Source: Trueperella sp. (GTDB lineage: Bacteria > Actinomycetota > Actinomycetes > Actinomycetales > Actinomycetaceae). Taken from it: a stretch of DNA of 11,811 bases. Both the position numbers and the translations under genes were made by a program. The stretch lies in contig JAAYGH010000060.1 of assembly GCA_012727825.1 (NCBI GenBank), forward strand, positions 1-11,811. The letters are read 5' to 3'. The notes beneath the pieces are model-generated. The model made no database searches and was not told the origin of the DNA. It worked only from the letters and a program-made list of their open reading frames with translations. How positions within the stretch are numbered: position 1 is the stretch's first letter; each line of letters begins with the position of its first letter. Below are positions 1-7,174 of this stretch, in pieces.

Positions 1-333
1 CGCACTCTCGAGTGCGACGGTAGCCTTGGCATTCGTGATCGCTGCTCGGATCTTTTTCTCATTGCGAATGATCTCGGGGTTGTCGAGGAGGCGCGCCACG
101 TCGTCGTCGGTGTACGAGGCAATCTTTGCCGGGTCGAAGCCGTCGAAGGCCTCGCGAAAGGCTGGACGTTTCTTGAGGACTATTTCCCAGGAGAGTCCCG
201 ATTGGAAGCCTTCGAGCACGATGCGCTCGTAAATACCGGGGGTGTCAGAAACGATGGCGCCCCACTCGTTGTCGTAATAATCGCGTAACAGGTCGGATGA
301 GTTGGCCCAGTCAGGCCTCGTGATATCGCACAT
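1..333 (-). CDS. tag: DNA-3-methyladenine glycosylase I (Tag), C-terminally cut by window edge
   Basis: Excises 3-methyladenine from alkylated DNA as the first step of base excision repair in the cytoplasm. The reading frame is open from ATG 333 to base 1 (111 residues, about 60% of the usual ~190), so the 3' part lies outside the window. Visible family blocks are YYDNEWG (res 19-25), VLEGFQSGLSW (39-49, containing the catalytic Glu at 41) and VLKKRPAFREAF (51-62), followed by DPAKI and the helix with NPEIIRNEKKI. The ATG is the only possible in-frame start because a TAA lies four codons upstream. No Shine-Dalgarno is present; a TAAGAT box six bases before the ATG suggests a leaderless transcript. 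Oddity: E. coli Tag binds zinc through Cys4, His17, His175 and Cys179; the position of His17 is Tyr20 here, and the only nearby Cys is Cys2. The family call is firm; whether zinc is bound is open. Confidence 0.9.
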   Translation of the reverse strand, partial: MCDITRPDWANSSDLLRDYYDNEWGAIVSDTPGIYERIVLEGFQSGLSWEIVLKKRPAFREAFDGFDPAKIASYTDDDVARLLDNPEIIRNEKKIRAAITNAKATVALESA

Positions 334-339
334 GTCGTC

Positions 340-345
340 ATCTTA
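340..345 (-). promoter_or_regulatory. Putative -10 box of tag, leaderless spacing
   Basis: TAAGAT on the minus strand ends exactly six bases before the tag ATG, which would place the transcription start at or next to the A of ATG. It matches four of six positions of TATAAT and fits the actinobacterial TANNNT pattern. No convincing -35 hexamer was seen. Confidence 0.4.
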
Positions 346-350
346 GGAAA

Positions 351-365
351 CTTCAATAATTGAAG
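351..365. promoter_or_regulatory. Palindrome CTTCAAT-A-ATTGAAG, candidate operator for tag
   Basis: Perfect 7-bp inverted repeat around one central base. If tag is transcribed from its ATG, the palindrome lies between about -18 and -32, i.e. between the -10 and -35 regions, a typical repressor position. The binding protein is not identifiable from the window. Confidence 0.35.
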
Positions 366-381
366 CCGTGCATGAAGCACC

Positions 382-411
382 GGGTGGGGAAAGCATGTGC
401 GTTCCCCACCC
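382..411. repeat. GC-rich inverted repeat downstream of pepN
   Basis: GGGTGGGGAA and TTCCCCACCC form a perfect 10-bp stem around a 10-nt loop, 38 bases past the pepN stop and before the tag promoter. Neither strand shows a T-tract after the stem, so it is at best a non-canonical terminator for pepN; it could also be an mRNA 3'-end stabiliser. Confidence 0.45.
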
Positions 412-448
412 CGTGGATAATCTTCCTCGGTCGCCTGCGAGGGTACGT

Positions 449-2995
449 TTACGCCTGCGCGTCTCGCTCCTGAGCTTTCGCAGCGCGCTCAGCACGCGAA
501 TGAGCCTCCGTGACCATGCGGCGCAGAGCGGGCGCGGCATCCGCGTTATCATCGAGCCACTGCTTCGTGCGTGCAATGAGGTCCACGCCGATATCCAACC
601 CAACGAGTGGCAAAGGATAGGCGTAAATGGCGAAGTTTTGCGAAAACTCTAGTGTGCGGTTTTCCCACTGGTTAACGAGTTCGCCGAAGTATCGCTCCAC
701 GTACGGCACGAGGAACGGTGCCTGACTCTCGGTAAATCCGAGCGCAAGGAAACGCTGGACGGTGTTCGAGACCTTTCCTCCAGTGATGTCGTCCCATGCG
801 CGCTCCTTGGCACCAGCATCAGATAGTGCCGCCCGGGCGCGCGCCGCGCCGGCGGCACCCGACGCCGTGTTATCACGCTCGGTGAGCTCGGTCTGGAGCG
901 CGGCTTCGTTGACACGGCCAGCGGCTGCTAGGCGTCGCAGCACGATCCAGCGGAAGTTTGGATCCACGGAGAGCCCCTCAGGAACCTCCGTGCCATCGAG
1001 CCATCCAGCAATGCGATCAAGCTGTTCTTCCCGTGCCTGGCTCACAGCTGCCATCGCGATTTGGAGTTGGCGATCGGAACCGGATTTGGTCTCCTCGAGA
1101 ATCTCAAACAGAGCCACGGCGACTCGATCTTTGAGCGCATCGCGCGAAACCGGGGCCGAGTAGAGGTTGGTTGCAGTGTCGAGCTGAGCGAGCAGGTAAC
1201 GTAGCACAGTGCCATGATCCTCTGTCTGCAATGCCGACAGCGCAAGGGAGACGTAGTCCGTTGCCGATAGTTCGGCGTCGCGGCACATATCCCACAGGTT
1301 TGCGAGCACGAGAGCTCGTGGCAAGCGATCAGTAAACGCGTTGATATTCTCCCGAGCCGCTGCCGCCGACTCCGGATCGAGCCGCACCTTCGCGTATGCG
1401 AGATCACCGTCATTGAGGAGAATAAGATCGGGTCGAACGACCCCCTCGAGCTCCGCAATCGGCGTCTCTTCGCCGTCGATATCGACTTCCTCATAGAAGA
1501 CGCGGTCAAATGAGCCGTTCACCATCGAATAACCGCCGATGCCAAGCCGGTGAGGGCGCAGGGACGCATGCTGATCACACGATTGCTGCACCACAAAGTC
1601 GCGAATCATTCCGTCGTCGTCGACCTGAAATTGCGGACGAAGGGTGTTGATCCCCGCCTCCTCGAGCCAGAGCTTGGACCACGCCGTGAGGTCACGCCCA
1701 GAGGCTCGTTCAAGCTCGACGAGCAGGTCGTTGAGGGTCGCATTAGCCCAAGCCTTCTTCTTGAGATATGCGGAGACCCCACTCATGAACTCCGAGTAGC
1801 CCACGTAGGCGACGAGCTGTTGGAACACGGCCGCGCCCTTGCCATAGGTGATGCCGTCGAAGTTGACCATGACGGCCTCGAGATCGTCGATGTCGGCCGC
1901 GATTGGGTGGGTGGACGGGAGTTGATCCTGCATCTGTGCCCACACTTTTTCAGAGGCATTGAACGTGACCCACGCGTCGGTCCATCGGGTGGCCTTGGCG
2001 GTTGCCACGTGACTCATGAACTCGGCAAACGATTCGTTGAGCCACAGATCGTCCCACCACGTCATCGTGACGAGGTCGCCAAACCACATGTGCGCGAGTT
2101 CGTGGAGGACGGTGATGGCACGGCGCTCGACGAGGGCCTCGGTGGGGCGGGAACGAAAAACGTAGTCGTCGAGAATAGTCACGCAGCCCGGATGTTCCAT
2201 TGCGCCAGCATTAAATTCCGGCACAAAGATCTGGTCGTACTTCCGGAACGGGTAGGGCACGTCGAATTCCGTTTCGAAGACCTCCATGCCAGCGATGGTG
2301 ATATCGATGATCTCCTGACCGTCGAGATGCTCCTCGAGCGACGCACGGGCGTATACGCCCATGGGGATCTCGCGGCCGTCGGCGGACGTGTACGTCCCAG
2401 TCACCCCGCGGTACGGGCCAGCGACAACGCAGGTCAGGTACGACGAGATGCGCTCAGTTGGGGTGAACTCCCAGCGTGCGACGCCCTCGCGAAGGGGTGA
2501 GGGAGCGGGCGTGGGGGAGACTGAGAAGACGTTCCAATTATCCGGGGCGTCGACGACGAACGTGAACTGGGCTTTGAGGTCAGGTTGCTCGAACACGGCA
2601 TATACGCGGCGCGCATCGGGCACCTCGAATTGCGAGTAGAGGTAAACCTCGCCGTCCGCCGGATCAATCGTGCGATGCAGCCCCTCACCGGTACGCGAAA
2701 AAGGGCAGGTGGCATCGACGTAGAGTTCGTTGTTCTCCTGAAGATTCGGGAGGGATATCCGGGAGTCGGCGAAGGCGTCCCTCGGCAGCTCCTCGCCGTT
2801 GAGAACGATTTTCTCGACGGAATCGGCGATCAGATCGATGAACGTGCTCGAGCCTGGCTGGGCAGTAAACGCGACGGTGGTTTGTGACCGGAACGTCTGC
2901 GTGCCGGTCACATCAAGTTCCACTCGATAGTTTTGTGTTGCGATGAGGTGTGCGCGCTCGGCAGCTTCGGCGCGCGTCAGGTTTTGCCCTGGCAT
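449..2995 (-). CDS. pepN: Aminopeptidase N, M1 family zinc metallopeptidase
   Basis: Removes N-terminal residues from peptides, probably in the cytoplasm since there is no signal peptide. The 848 residues match the Streptomyces lividans-type PepN length. An N-terminal beta domain (about 20-200) precedes the catalytic domain with the exopeptidase motif at 264-268, zinc motif HELAH (298-302), third ligand Glu321 in WLNESFAEF, and the catalytic Tyr384 in GITYGKGA. A helical ERAP1-C-like domain fills roughly 500-830. The start chosen is ATG 2995, preceded by AAGGA-CACC; the frame remains open 28 codons upstream, but that extension is Arg-rich, lacks a ribosome site and resembles no family N-terminus. 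Oddity: the exopeptidase motif reads GAMEH, not the canonical GXMEN. It is divergent from an Rv2466c-like gene, as in M. tuberculosis. Confidence 0.95.
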   Translation of the reverse strand: MPGQNLTRAEAAERAHLIATQNYRVELDVTGTQTFRSQTTVAFTAQPGSSTFIDLIADSVEKIVLNGEELPRDAFADSRISLPNLQENNELYVDATCPFSRTGEGLHRTIDPADGEVYLYSQFEVPDARRVYAVFEQPDLKAQFTFVVDAPDNWNVFSVSPTPAPSPLREGVARWEFTPTERISSYLTCVVAGPYRGVTGTYTSADGREIPMGVYARASLEEHLDGQEIIDITIAGMEVFETEFDVPYPFRKYDQIFVPEFNAGAMEHPGCVTILDDYVFRSRPTEALVERRAITVLHELAHMWFGDLVTMTWWDDLWLNESFAEFMSHVATAKATRWTDAWVTFNASEKVWAQMQDQLPSTHPIAADIDDLEAVMVNFDGITYGKGAAVFQQLVAYVGYSEFMSGVSAYLKKKAWANATLNDLLVELERASGRDLTAWSKLWLEEAGINTLRPQFQVDDDGMIRDFVVQQSCDQHASLRPHRLGIGGYSMVNGSFDRVFYEEVDIDGEETPIAELEGVVRPDLILLNDGDLAYAKVRLDPESAAAARENINAFTDRLPRALVLANLWDMCRDAELSATDYVSLALSALQTEDHGTVLRYLLAQLDTATNLYSAPVSRDALKDRVAVALFEILEETKSGSDRQLQIAMAAVSQAREEQLDRIAGWLDGTEVPEGLSVDPNFRWIVLRRLAAAGRVNEAALQTELTERDNTASGAAGAARARAALSDAGAKERAWDDITGGKVSNTVQRFLALGFTESQAPFLVPYVERYFGELVNQWENRTLEFSQNFAIYAYPLPLVGLDIGVDLIARTKQWLDDNADAAPALRRMVTEAHSRAERAAKAQERDAQA

Positions 2996-3210
2996 GGTGT
3001 CCTTCCGGTACGTGAATTCGCGTGTTGCCACGTGTACCCGCCAAAGTTTACGCCGGCGCCAGAGCAATCGCTCCTGCACACGTTGAGATTGTGCGAGATC
3101 ACTGTTCTGCTCAATCGATCACTGCCACCTTCGAGCAACGAGGCAGGTCCGAACCTATCCGGTGCGGGATCTTCGCGACTGGCGTAGTGGCCCCCGTAGC
3201 CACGTGGATG

Positions 3211-3216
3211 TTTAAT
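3211..3216 (+). promoter_or_regulatory. Possible -10 box of the Rv2466c-like gene
   Basis: TTTAAT lies 16 bases before the ATG at 3233 and would give a leader of only about nine bases; the GGGAG beside the ATG is too close to act as a normal Shine-Dalgarno. No clear -35 was found. The rest of the 237-base divergent region between pepN and this gene shows only short inverted repeats and no convincing pepN promoter. Confidence 0.3.
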
Positions 3217-3232
3217 CGGCGAGAATGGGAGT

Positions 3233-3832
3233 ATGAAAGAAAAAGTGAATTTTTGGTTTGATGTCTCATGTCCGTGGACATGGATTACGTCTCGTTGGCT
3301 CGTCGATGTGTCGGAGCAGCGAGATCTGGACGTGACATGGCGCCCGTTCTCCTTGTTCGAGCTCAATAAAGACCGTGACCTTCCAGAGGATTACCGCAAA
3401 CATATTGAGGACAGCCGCAACTTTGGCCGCATCAGCATGGCCGTATCCAAAACCTCACCCGACAGGGTTGGCGAGTTCTACACAGAGCTCGGAACCCGTA
3501 TCCACAATGACGAGCAGCCACAAACCGACGAGACGATTCTCGCTGCCCTGAGCGCCGTCGGTTTGGACGCTGAGCTTCTCGAGCGTGCCAAGGCTGGGGA
3601 GTTCGACGACGCCGTTCGTGCCTCCACGCAGGCCGGCTTGGACCTCGTCGGCGACGACGTCGGCGTTCCGATCATCGAGGTCGCGGGTGTCGCGTTCTTC
3701 GGGCCTGTCATGTCGCCCGCGCCGCAGGGCGCGGACGCCGTAAAAGCGTGGGACGGCACAGTTGCACTTGCGCAGACCAAGGGCTTTTTCGAGCTTAAAC
3801 GGTCCCGCGACGTCGGTCCGATTTTCAACTAG
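3233..3832 (+). CDS. DsbA-fold thiol oxidoreductase, Rv2466c (mycothiol-dependent nitroreductase) family
   Basis: This 199-residue protein closely resembles M. tuberculosis Rv2466c (about 207 aa), a cytoplasmic mycothiol-dependent reductase of the DsbA/FrnE superfamily linked to oxidative stress and nitro-prodrug activation. Shared blocks are NFWFD (6-10), the active-site stretch SCPWTWITSRW (12-22), GTRIHN (87-92), VGDDVGVPIIEVAGVAFFGPV (cis-proline at Pro146) and FFELKR near the C-terminus. Oddity: the active site is CPWT (Cys13, Thr16; codon ACA) instead of CPWC, so the resolving cysteine is gone and only a monothiol mechanism through Cys13 is possible. The neighbours pepN and, further on, rpiB are also neighbours of Rv2466c. 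The start is supported by similarity to the family N-terminus. The family is clear; the substrate and use of mycothiol are inferred. Confidence 0.88.
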   Translation: MKEKVNFWFDVSCPWTWITSRWLVDVSEQRDLDVTWRPFSLFELNKDRDLPEDYRKHIEDSRNFGRISMAVSKTSPDRVGEFYTELGTRIHNDEQPQTDETILAALSAVGLDAELLERAKAGEFDDAVRASTQAGLDLVGDDVGVPIIEVAGVAFFGPVMSPAPQGADAVKAWDGTVALAQTKGFFELKRSRDVGPIFN

Positions 3833-3893
3833 CAAAACTCGTGGCGATCAGTATGCCTTTCCAGGCAGAAGGTTAGATTCGCGTACACGCCCT

Positions 3894-3935
3894 AGTGGGC
3901 CTACCCCAAGCACAGAGTGCTGAGGTAGGCCCACT
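3894..3935. terminator. Convergent (bidirectional) terminator
   Basis: AGTGGGCCTACC (3894-3905) pairs perfectly with GGTAGGCCCACT (3924-3935), and a nested AGCAC-AGA-GTGCT hairpin sits inside. The T-tract is short (GTTTA on plus). It lies between two converging genes and ends two bases from the stop of the DUF808 gene, so it probably serves both. Confidence 0.75.
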
Positions 3936-3937
3936 GT

Positions 3938-4957
3938 TTACGGGTGAGGGTGCGGGGGTGTGGTGGCGTCCGAGCGCTTGCGGATGTGCACGGTGCCGTC
4001 GTCGTCGGTCTCAAACTTGGTGTCCTCGTCTTGGCCGCGGTTGACTGGCAGAAGCGCGATAATGCCAACCACAATGGCACCCCAGATCAGACCGAAGGCC
4101 ATGGCATACATGGTGTCGAGCAGCCACACAAAGAAGCCACCGCCGGTACCGGCGATCGCGGTGGTGATGGTATGGCCGAGATCGTAGGGTGCGGACCAGA
4201 GGATTTCTTCGAGTCCAACAAGCACAATGTGACCGCCCACCCAGAGCATGGCGACAGTACCGATTGCGGTGATAGCGCTCATGACCTTCGGCATGGCGGC
4301 AAAGAGGCCGCGGCCAAATTTTTGAACCACCGTGTTCTCGCGCTTTGCGAGCCAGACACCGGCGTCGTCCATCTTGACGAGGAGTGCGACCGTGCCATAG
4401 ACCAGCGCCGTGATCCCAATTGCGACGACGATGAGGATAATCGCGCGCATCCAAAACACCTCGTCGGTGACCTCGTTAAGCGAGATGACCATGATCTCGG
4501 CGGAGAGGATGAAGTCAGTGGTGGTGGCTTCCTTAACGATCTTGTCTTCGGCTTCCTTACCCTTGACAGCGGCAGGGGCGTCCGACTTTGTGTCCTTTCC
4601 GCGGCGTACCTTTTCAATGATCTTGTGGGCGCCCTCGTAGGCCAGATACGTGCCGCCGAGCATGAGCAACGGTGTAAGCAACCAGGGAATAAATTCAGAC
4701 AGCACAAGTGCCACCGGCACGATAAAGAGGAGCTTGTTCCGTAGCGATCCGAAGAAAATACGCTTGATGATCGGAAGCTCGCGGGAGGGCTTGAGGCCAT
4801 CGACGTACTGGGGAGTCACGGCCGTGTCGTCAATGACGACACCGACCGCTTTCGACCCTGCCTTAGCGGCACCGGCAGCAATATCGTCAAGCGAAGCAGC
4901 AGTGACGCGCGCAAGCGCCGCAATGTCGTCAAGAAGAGCAATGAGACCAGTAGCCAC
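3938..4957 (-). CDS. DUF808 / YedI-type integral membrane protein
   Basis: The 339-residue product matches the DUF808 family (E. coli YedI), whose function is unknown. The N-terminus carries the family hallmark ATGLIALLDDIAALARVTA, followed by LDDIAA and a DDTAVTPQYV block. Four or so hydrophobic stretches can be seen: LLFIVPVALVLSEFIPWLL, AIILIVVAIGITALVYGTVA, the region around IGTVAMLWVGGHIVLVGL, and AFGLIWGAIVVGIIALL. A charged Lys/Asp-rich loop lies between the first two, and the tail is hydrophilic and His/Pro-rich. The start is taken as GTG 4957, because GGAGGGAG stands five bases upstream; the open frame also has a TTG at 4972, but that would overlap the ribosome site. A strong hairpin separates it from pepO upstream, so it probably has its own promoter, which I could not identify. 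Confidence 0.85.
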   Translation of the reverse strand: MATGLIALLDDIAALARVTAASLDDIAAGAAKAGSKAVGVVIDDTAVTPQYVDGLKPSRELPIIKRIFFGSLRNKLLFIVPVALVLSEFIPWLLTPLLMLGGTYLAYEGAHKIIEKVRRGKDTKSDAPAAVKGKEAEDKIVKEATTTDFILSAEIMVISLNEVTDEVFWMRAIILIVVAIGITALVYGTVALLVKMDDAGVWLAKRENTVVQKFGRGLFAAMPKVMSAITAIGTVAMLWVGGHIVLVGLEEILWSAPYDLGHTITTAIAGTGGGFFVWLLDTMYAMAFGLIWGAIVVGIIALLPVNRGQDEDTKFETDDDGTVHIRKRSDATTPPHPHP

Positions 4958-5021
4958 TGGGACTCCCTCCAATATTCAAATTCCGAGAACGTCAGAGTAC
5001 ACGACGATCATGAATAAAATG

Positions 5022-5053
5022 CTAACGGGGTCGGAAAAATCCGACCCCGTTAG
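5022..5053 (-). terminator. Rho-independent terminator of pepO
   Basis: A perfect 14-bp stem (CTAACGGGGTCGGA / TCCGACCCCGTTAG) closes a four-base loop 12 bases past the pepO stop codon. On the minus strand it is followed by the T-rich CATTTTATTC. Confidence 0.85.
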
Positions 5054-5065
5054 AACATCAGCTTT

Positions 5066-7078
5066 TTACCAGATGCGAACGCGTTCCTCCGGCGCGAGCC
5101 ACAGCTCATCGCCCTCTGTCACGTCGAACGCCTCCGTGAAGGCATCCACGTTCTTCAACACGCCGTTGCAGCGGAACTCTGCGGGGGAGTGCGGATCGAT
5201 TGCAAGGTACTGGATGACGAGCTCGTCGCGGCGCTTTGTCTTCCAGATTCGAGCCCAATTGAGGAACACGCGCTGAGTGCCCGTGTACCCCTCGATCTCG
5301 GGAGCACCGTGTGCGTCGGCGTGACCTTCGCGCTTCATCGCGATGTCGTAAGCCTTGAGAGCAATCGACAGGCCACCAAGATCGCCAATGTTCTCCCCGA
5401 GGGTGAACTCGCCGTTCACGTGGTGCTCGGATTCGCCGAGCTGAGCCGGGGTGTACTGCTCGTACTGACCAACAAGCGATTTTGTGCGCTTTTCGAATTC
5501 GGTACGGTCCTCGTCGGTCCACCAGTTATTGAGCCGACCATCGCCGTCGTACTTTGAACCCTGATCGTCGAAAGCGTGCCCGATCTCGTGCCCGATCACG
5601 GCACCGATTCCGCCGTAGTTGTAGGCGGCATCGGCGTTGGCGTCGAAAAATGGTGGCTGCAAGATAGCTGCCGGGAACGCGATCTCGTTGGCCACTGGGT
5701 TGTAGTAAGCATTGACCGTTTGTGGGTTCATGTACCACTCTGTGCGGTCCACGTCGGTGCCGAGCTTATTAATTTGGCGATCATGTTCGAAGCGCTCGGC
5801 GGAACGGATGTTCGTTACGAGTGCCTCGGTCATGATGAGCTTCGAGTAGTCGCGCCACTTGTCCGGATAACCGATCTTCGTGACCGTCGTACCGAGCTTG
5901 CCGAGCGCCTTTTCCTTCGTCTCATCCGTCATCCAGTCGAGGTTGCGAATAGAGTCGTCATAAGCCGCGATGAGATCGTCGACGAGTTGCATCATCTTCG
6001 CCTTGTGATCCGGTGGGAAGTGACGCTCCACGTAGATCTTGCCCACGGACTCGCCGAGTACCGAATTCACAAGATTAACGCCACGCTTCCAACGATCGCG
6101 GATTTGCTCGGTGCCCGACAGCACCTTGCCGTAGAAATTAAAGTGCGCCTGCACGATGTCGTCGCTCAGGTATGGCGCGCGGGCAAGAATGATCTTCCAG
6201 CGCAGGTAGTTCTTGAGCTGCTCCAGATCTGCTGCTTGCCACTCGTTTCCAAATCCTTCGAGCGCATCTGGGGTCATCACCAGGAATGTGGGAGCGTTGC
6301 TTGGCCACAGATCCATGGCATCGAAGGCGGCGTCCCAATCAAAGCCGGGAGCCTTAGCCTTCAGTTCGTCCCACGTCATCTGGTTGTTCGTCTTGTCTGC
6401 GTTGCGTGAGTCCACGACGTTCATGTGGTGTGCGGCGAGCTTGGTTTCGAAATCCATGATCTGCTCGGCTGCTTCTTTGGCCACCCGGTCGTCCTCGCCG
6501 GTTGCTAAGGAATACAGGGTGGGAATGAACTCGCGGTACTTCTCGCGGTATTCGGCGTAGGCGTCATCGCGGTAGTACGCCTCGTCTGGCAGTCCAAGCC
6601 CTGACTGGTAGAGCCAGGTGATGTATTCGTTCGGGTTGTTGCGATCCGCATCCACGCTGAGGCCGAACGGCATTGGTACGCCCGTTGAGTACAGCTGCCC
6701 AACCACGATCTCTAGATTGTCTTTATCATGCGCCTCTTTAATGAGGTCGAAATCGTCGACTAGGGGAGCGTTGCCGAGGCCATTTACACGGTTGTCGTCC
6801 ATGAACGAGTGGTAAAGATGGGCAATCTTCTGCTCTTCGGTCCCGGCAAACTTCTCCGGATCCTCAGACACTTTCGCAGCGACCTCTTCGAGAATGTCGA
6901 GCACGTCGCGCTCGGATTGGAGGTGAAGATCCATGAAGCCACCGGTGGAAGACTGATCGGCGGGGATCTCGGCCTCGTCAAGCCACTGACCATTCACATG
7001 GCGGAACAGGTCGTCTTGGGGGCGGACGGCGTCGTCTATCCCATCGATAATGTCACGAGTTGTGTTGTCATTCGTCAT
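5066..7078 (-). CDS. pepO: M13 family zinc endopeptidase (neprilysin/PepO type)
   Basis: Cleaves oligopeptides as a zinc endopeptidase. The 670 residues are the usual length for bacterial M13 enzymes and similar to M. tuberculosis Zmp1. Signature elements are all in place: NAYYNP (456-461), zinc motif HEIGH (497-501) followed by AFDDQGSKYDGDG, third ligand Glu562 in ENIGDLGG with Asp566, the substrate-binding DPHSPAEFRCNG (His630, Arg636) and the terminal Trp typical of the family. There is no signal peptide or anchor, so the enzyme is probably cytoplasmic unless exported by an unusual route. No Shine-Dalgarno precedes ATG 7078; a TAGACT box six bases upstream suggests leaderless expression. 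It is divergent from rpiB. Confidence 0.95.
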   Translation of the reverse strand: MTNDNTTRDIIDGIDDAVRPQDDLFRHVNGQWLDEAEIPADQSSTGGFMDLHLQSERDVLDILEEVAAKVSEDPEKFAGTEEQKIAHLYHSFMDDNRVNGLGNAPLVDDFDLIKEAHDKDNLEIVVGQLYSTGVPMPFGLSVDADRNNPNEYITWLYQSGLGLPDEAYYRDDAYAEYREKYREFIPTLYSLATGEDDRVAKEAAEQIMDFETKLAAHHMNVVDSRNADKTNNQMTWDELKAKAPGFDWDAAFDAMDLWPSNAPTFLVMTPDALEGFGNEWQAADLEQLKNYLRWKIILARAPYLSDDIVQAHFNFYGKVLSGTEQIRDRWKRGVNLVNSVLGESVGKIYVERHFPPDHKAKMMQLVDDLIAAYDDSIRNLDWMTDETKEKALGKLGTTVTKIGYPDKWRDYSKLIMTEALVTNIRSAERFEHDRQINKLGTDVDRTEWYMNPQTVNAYYNPVANEIAFPAAILQPPFFDANADAAYNYGGIGAVIGHEIGHAFDDQGSKYDGDGRLNNWWTDEDRTEFEKRTKSLVGQYEQYTPAQLGESEHHVNGEFTLGENIGDLGGLSIALKAYDIAMKREGHADAHGAPEIEGYTGTQRVFLNWARIWKTKRRDELVIQYLAIDPHSPAEFRCNGVLKNVDAFTEAFDVTEGDELWLAPEERVRIW

Positions 7079-7084
7079 ATCGCC

Positions 7085-7090
7085 AGTCTA
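7085..7090 (-). promoter_or_regulatory. Putative -10 box of pepO, leaderless spacing
   Basis: TAGACT (TANNNT pattern) on the minus strand is followed by six bases and then the pepO ATG. There is no ribosome site in the gap and no clear -35. Confidence 0.4.
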
Positions 7091-7162
7091 GAGGTGAGTC
7101 AGACGAACCCATAACTTTCATGACGCTTGTCGCGAACACCTCCGCGACCCGGGCCGTTCTTC

Positions 7163-7168
7163 TATAAT
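7163..7168 (+). promoter_or_regulatory. Consensus -10 box (TATAAT) of rpiB, leaderless spacing
   Basis: A perfect TATAAT ends six bases before the rpiB ATG, so transcription should start at or beside the initiator A. No Shine-Dalgarno and no good -35 are visible. Confidence 0.7.
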
Positions 7169-7174
7169 CGCAGT

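Noticed and set aside
1550..2500. 316-codon open frame on the plus strand
   Set aside because: Lies entirely opposite pepN, which has full M1 family signatures; the product has no recognisable domain and is an antisense shadow of GC-rich coding DNA.
2996..3079. 28-codon N-terminal extension of PepN
   Set aside because: No ribosome site at 3079, Arg-rich atypical sequence, and a strong AAGGA directly before ATG 2995.
3187..3203. Inverted repeat GTGGC/GCCAC upstream of the Rv2466c-like gene
   Set aside because: Only five base pairs, common in GC-rich DNA; not enough to call an operator.
3944..4744. 266-codon open frame on the plus strand
   Set aside because: Antisense to the DUF808 gene; very His/Asp/Glu-rich product typical of reverse-frame artefacts, no family match.
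4985..5020. Short minus-strand ORF (11 codons, MIVVYSDVLGI) before the DUF808 gene
   Set aside because: No ribosome site, no notable composition, and it starts close behind the pepO terminator; probably chance.
5576..6409. 277-codon open frame on the plus strand
   Set aside because: Antisense to pepO across its catalytic region; no ribosome site or domain.
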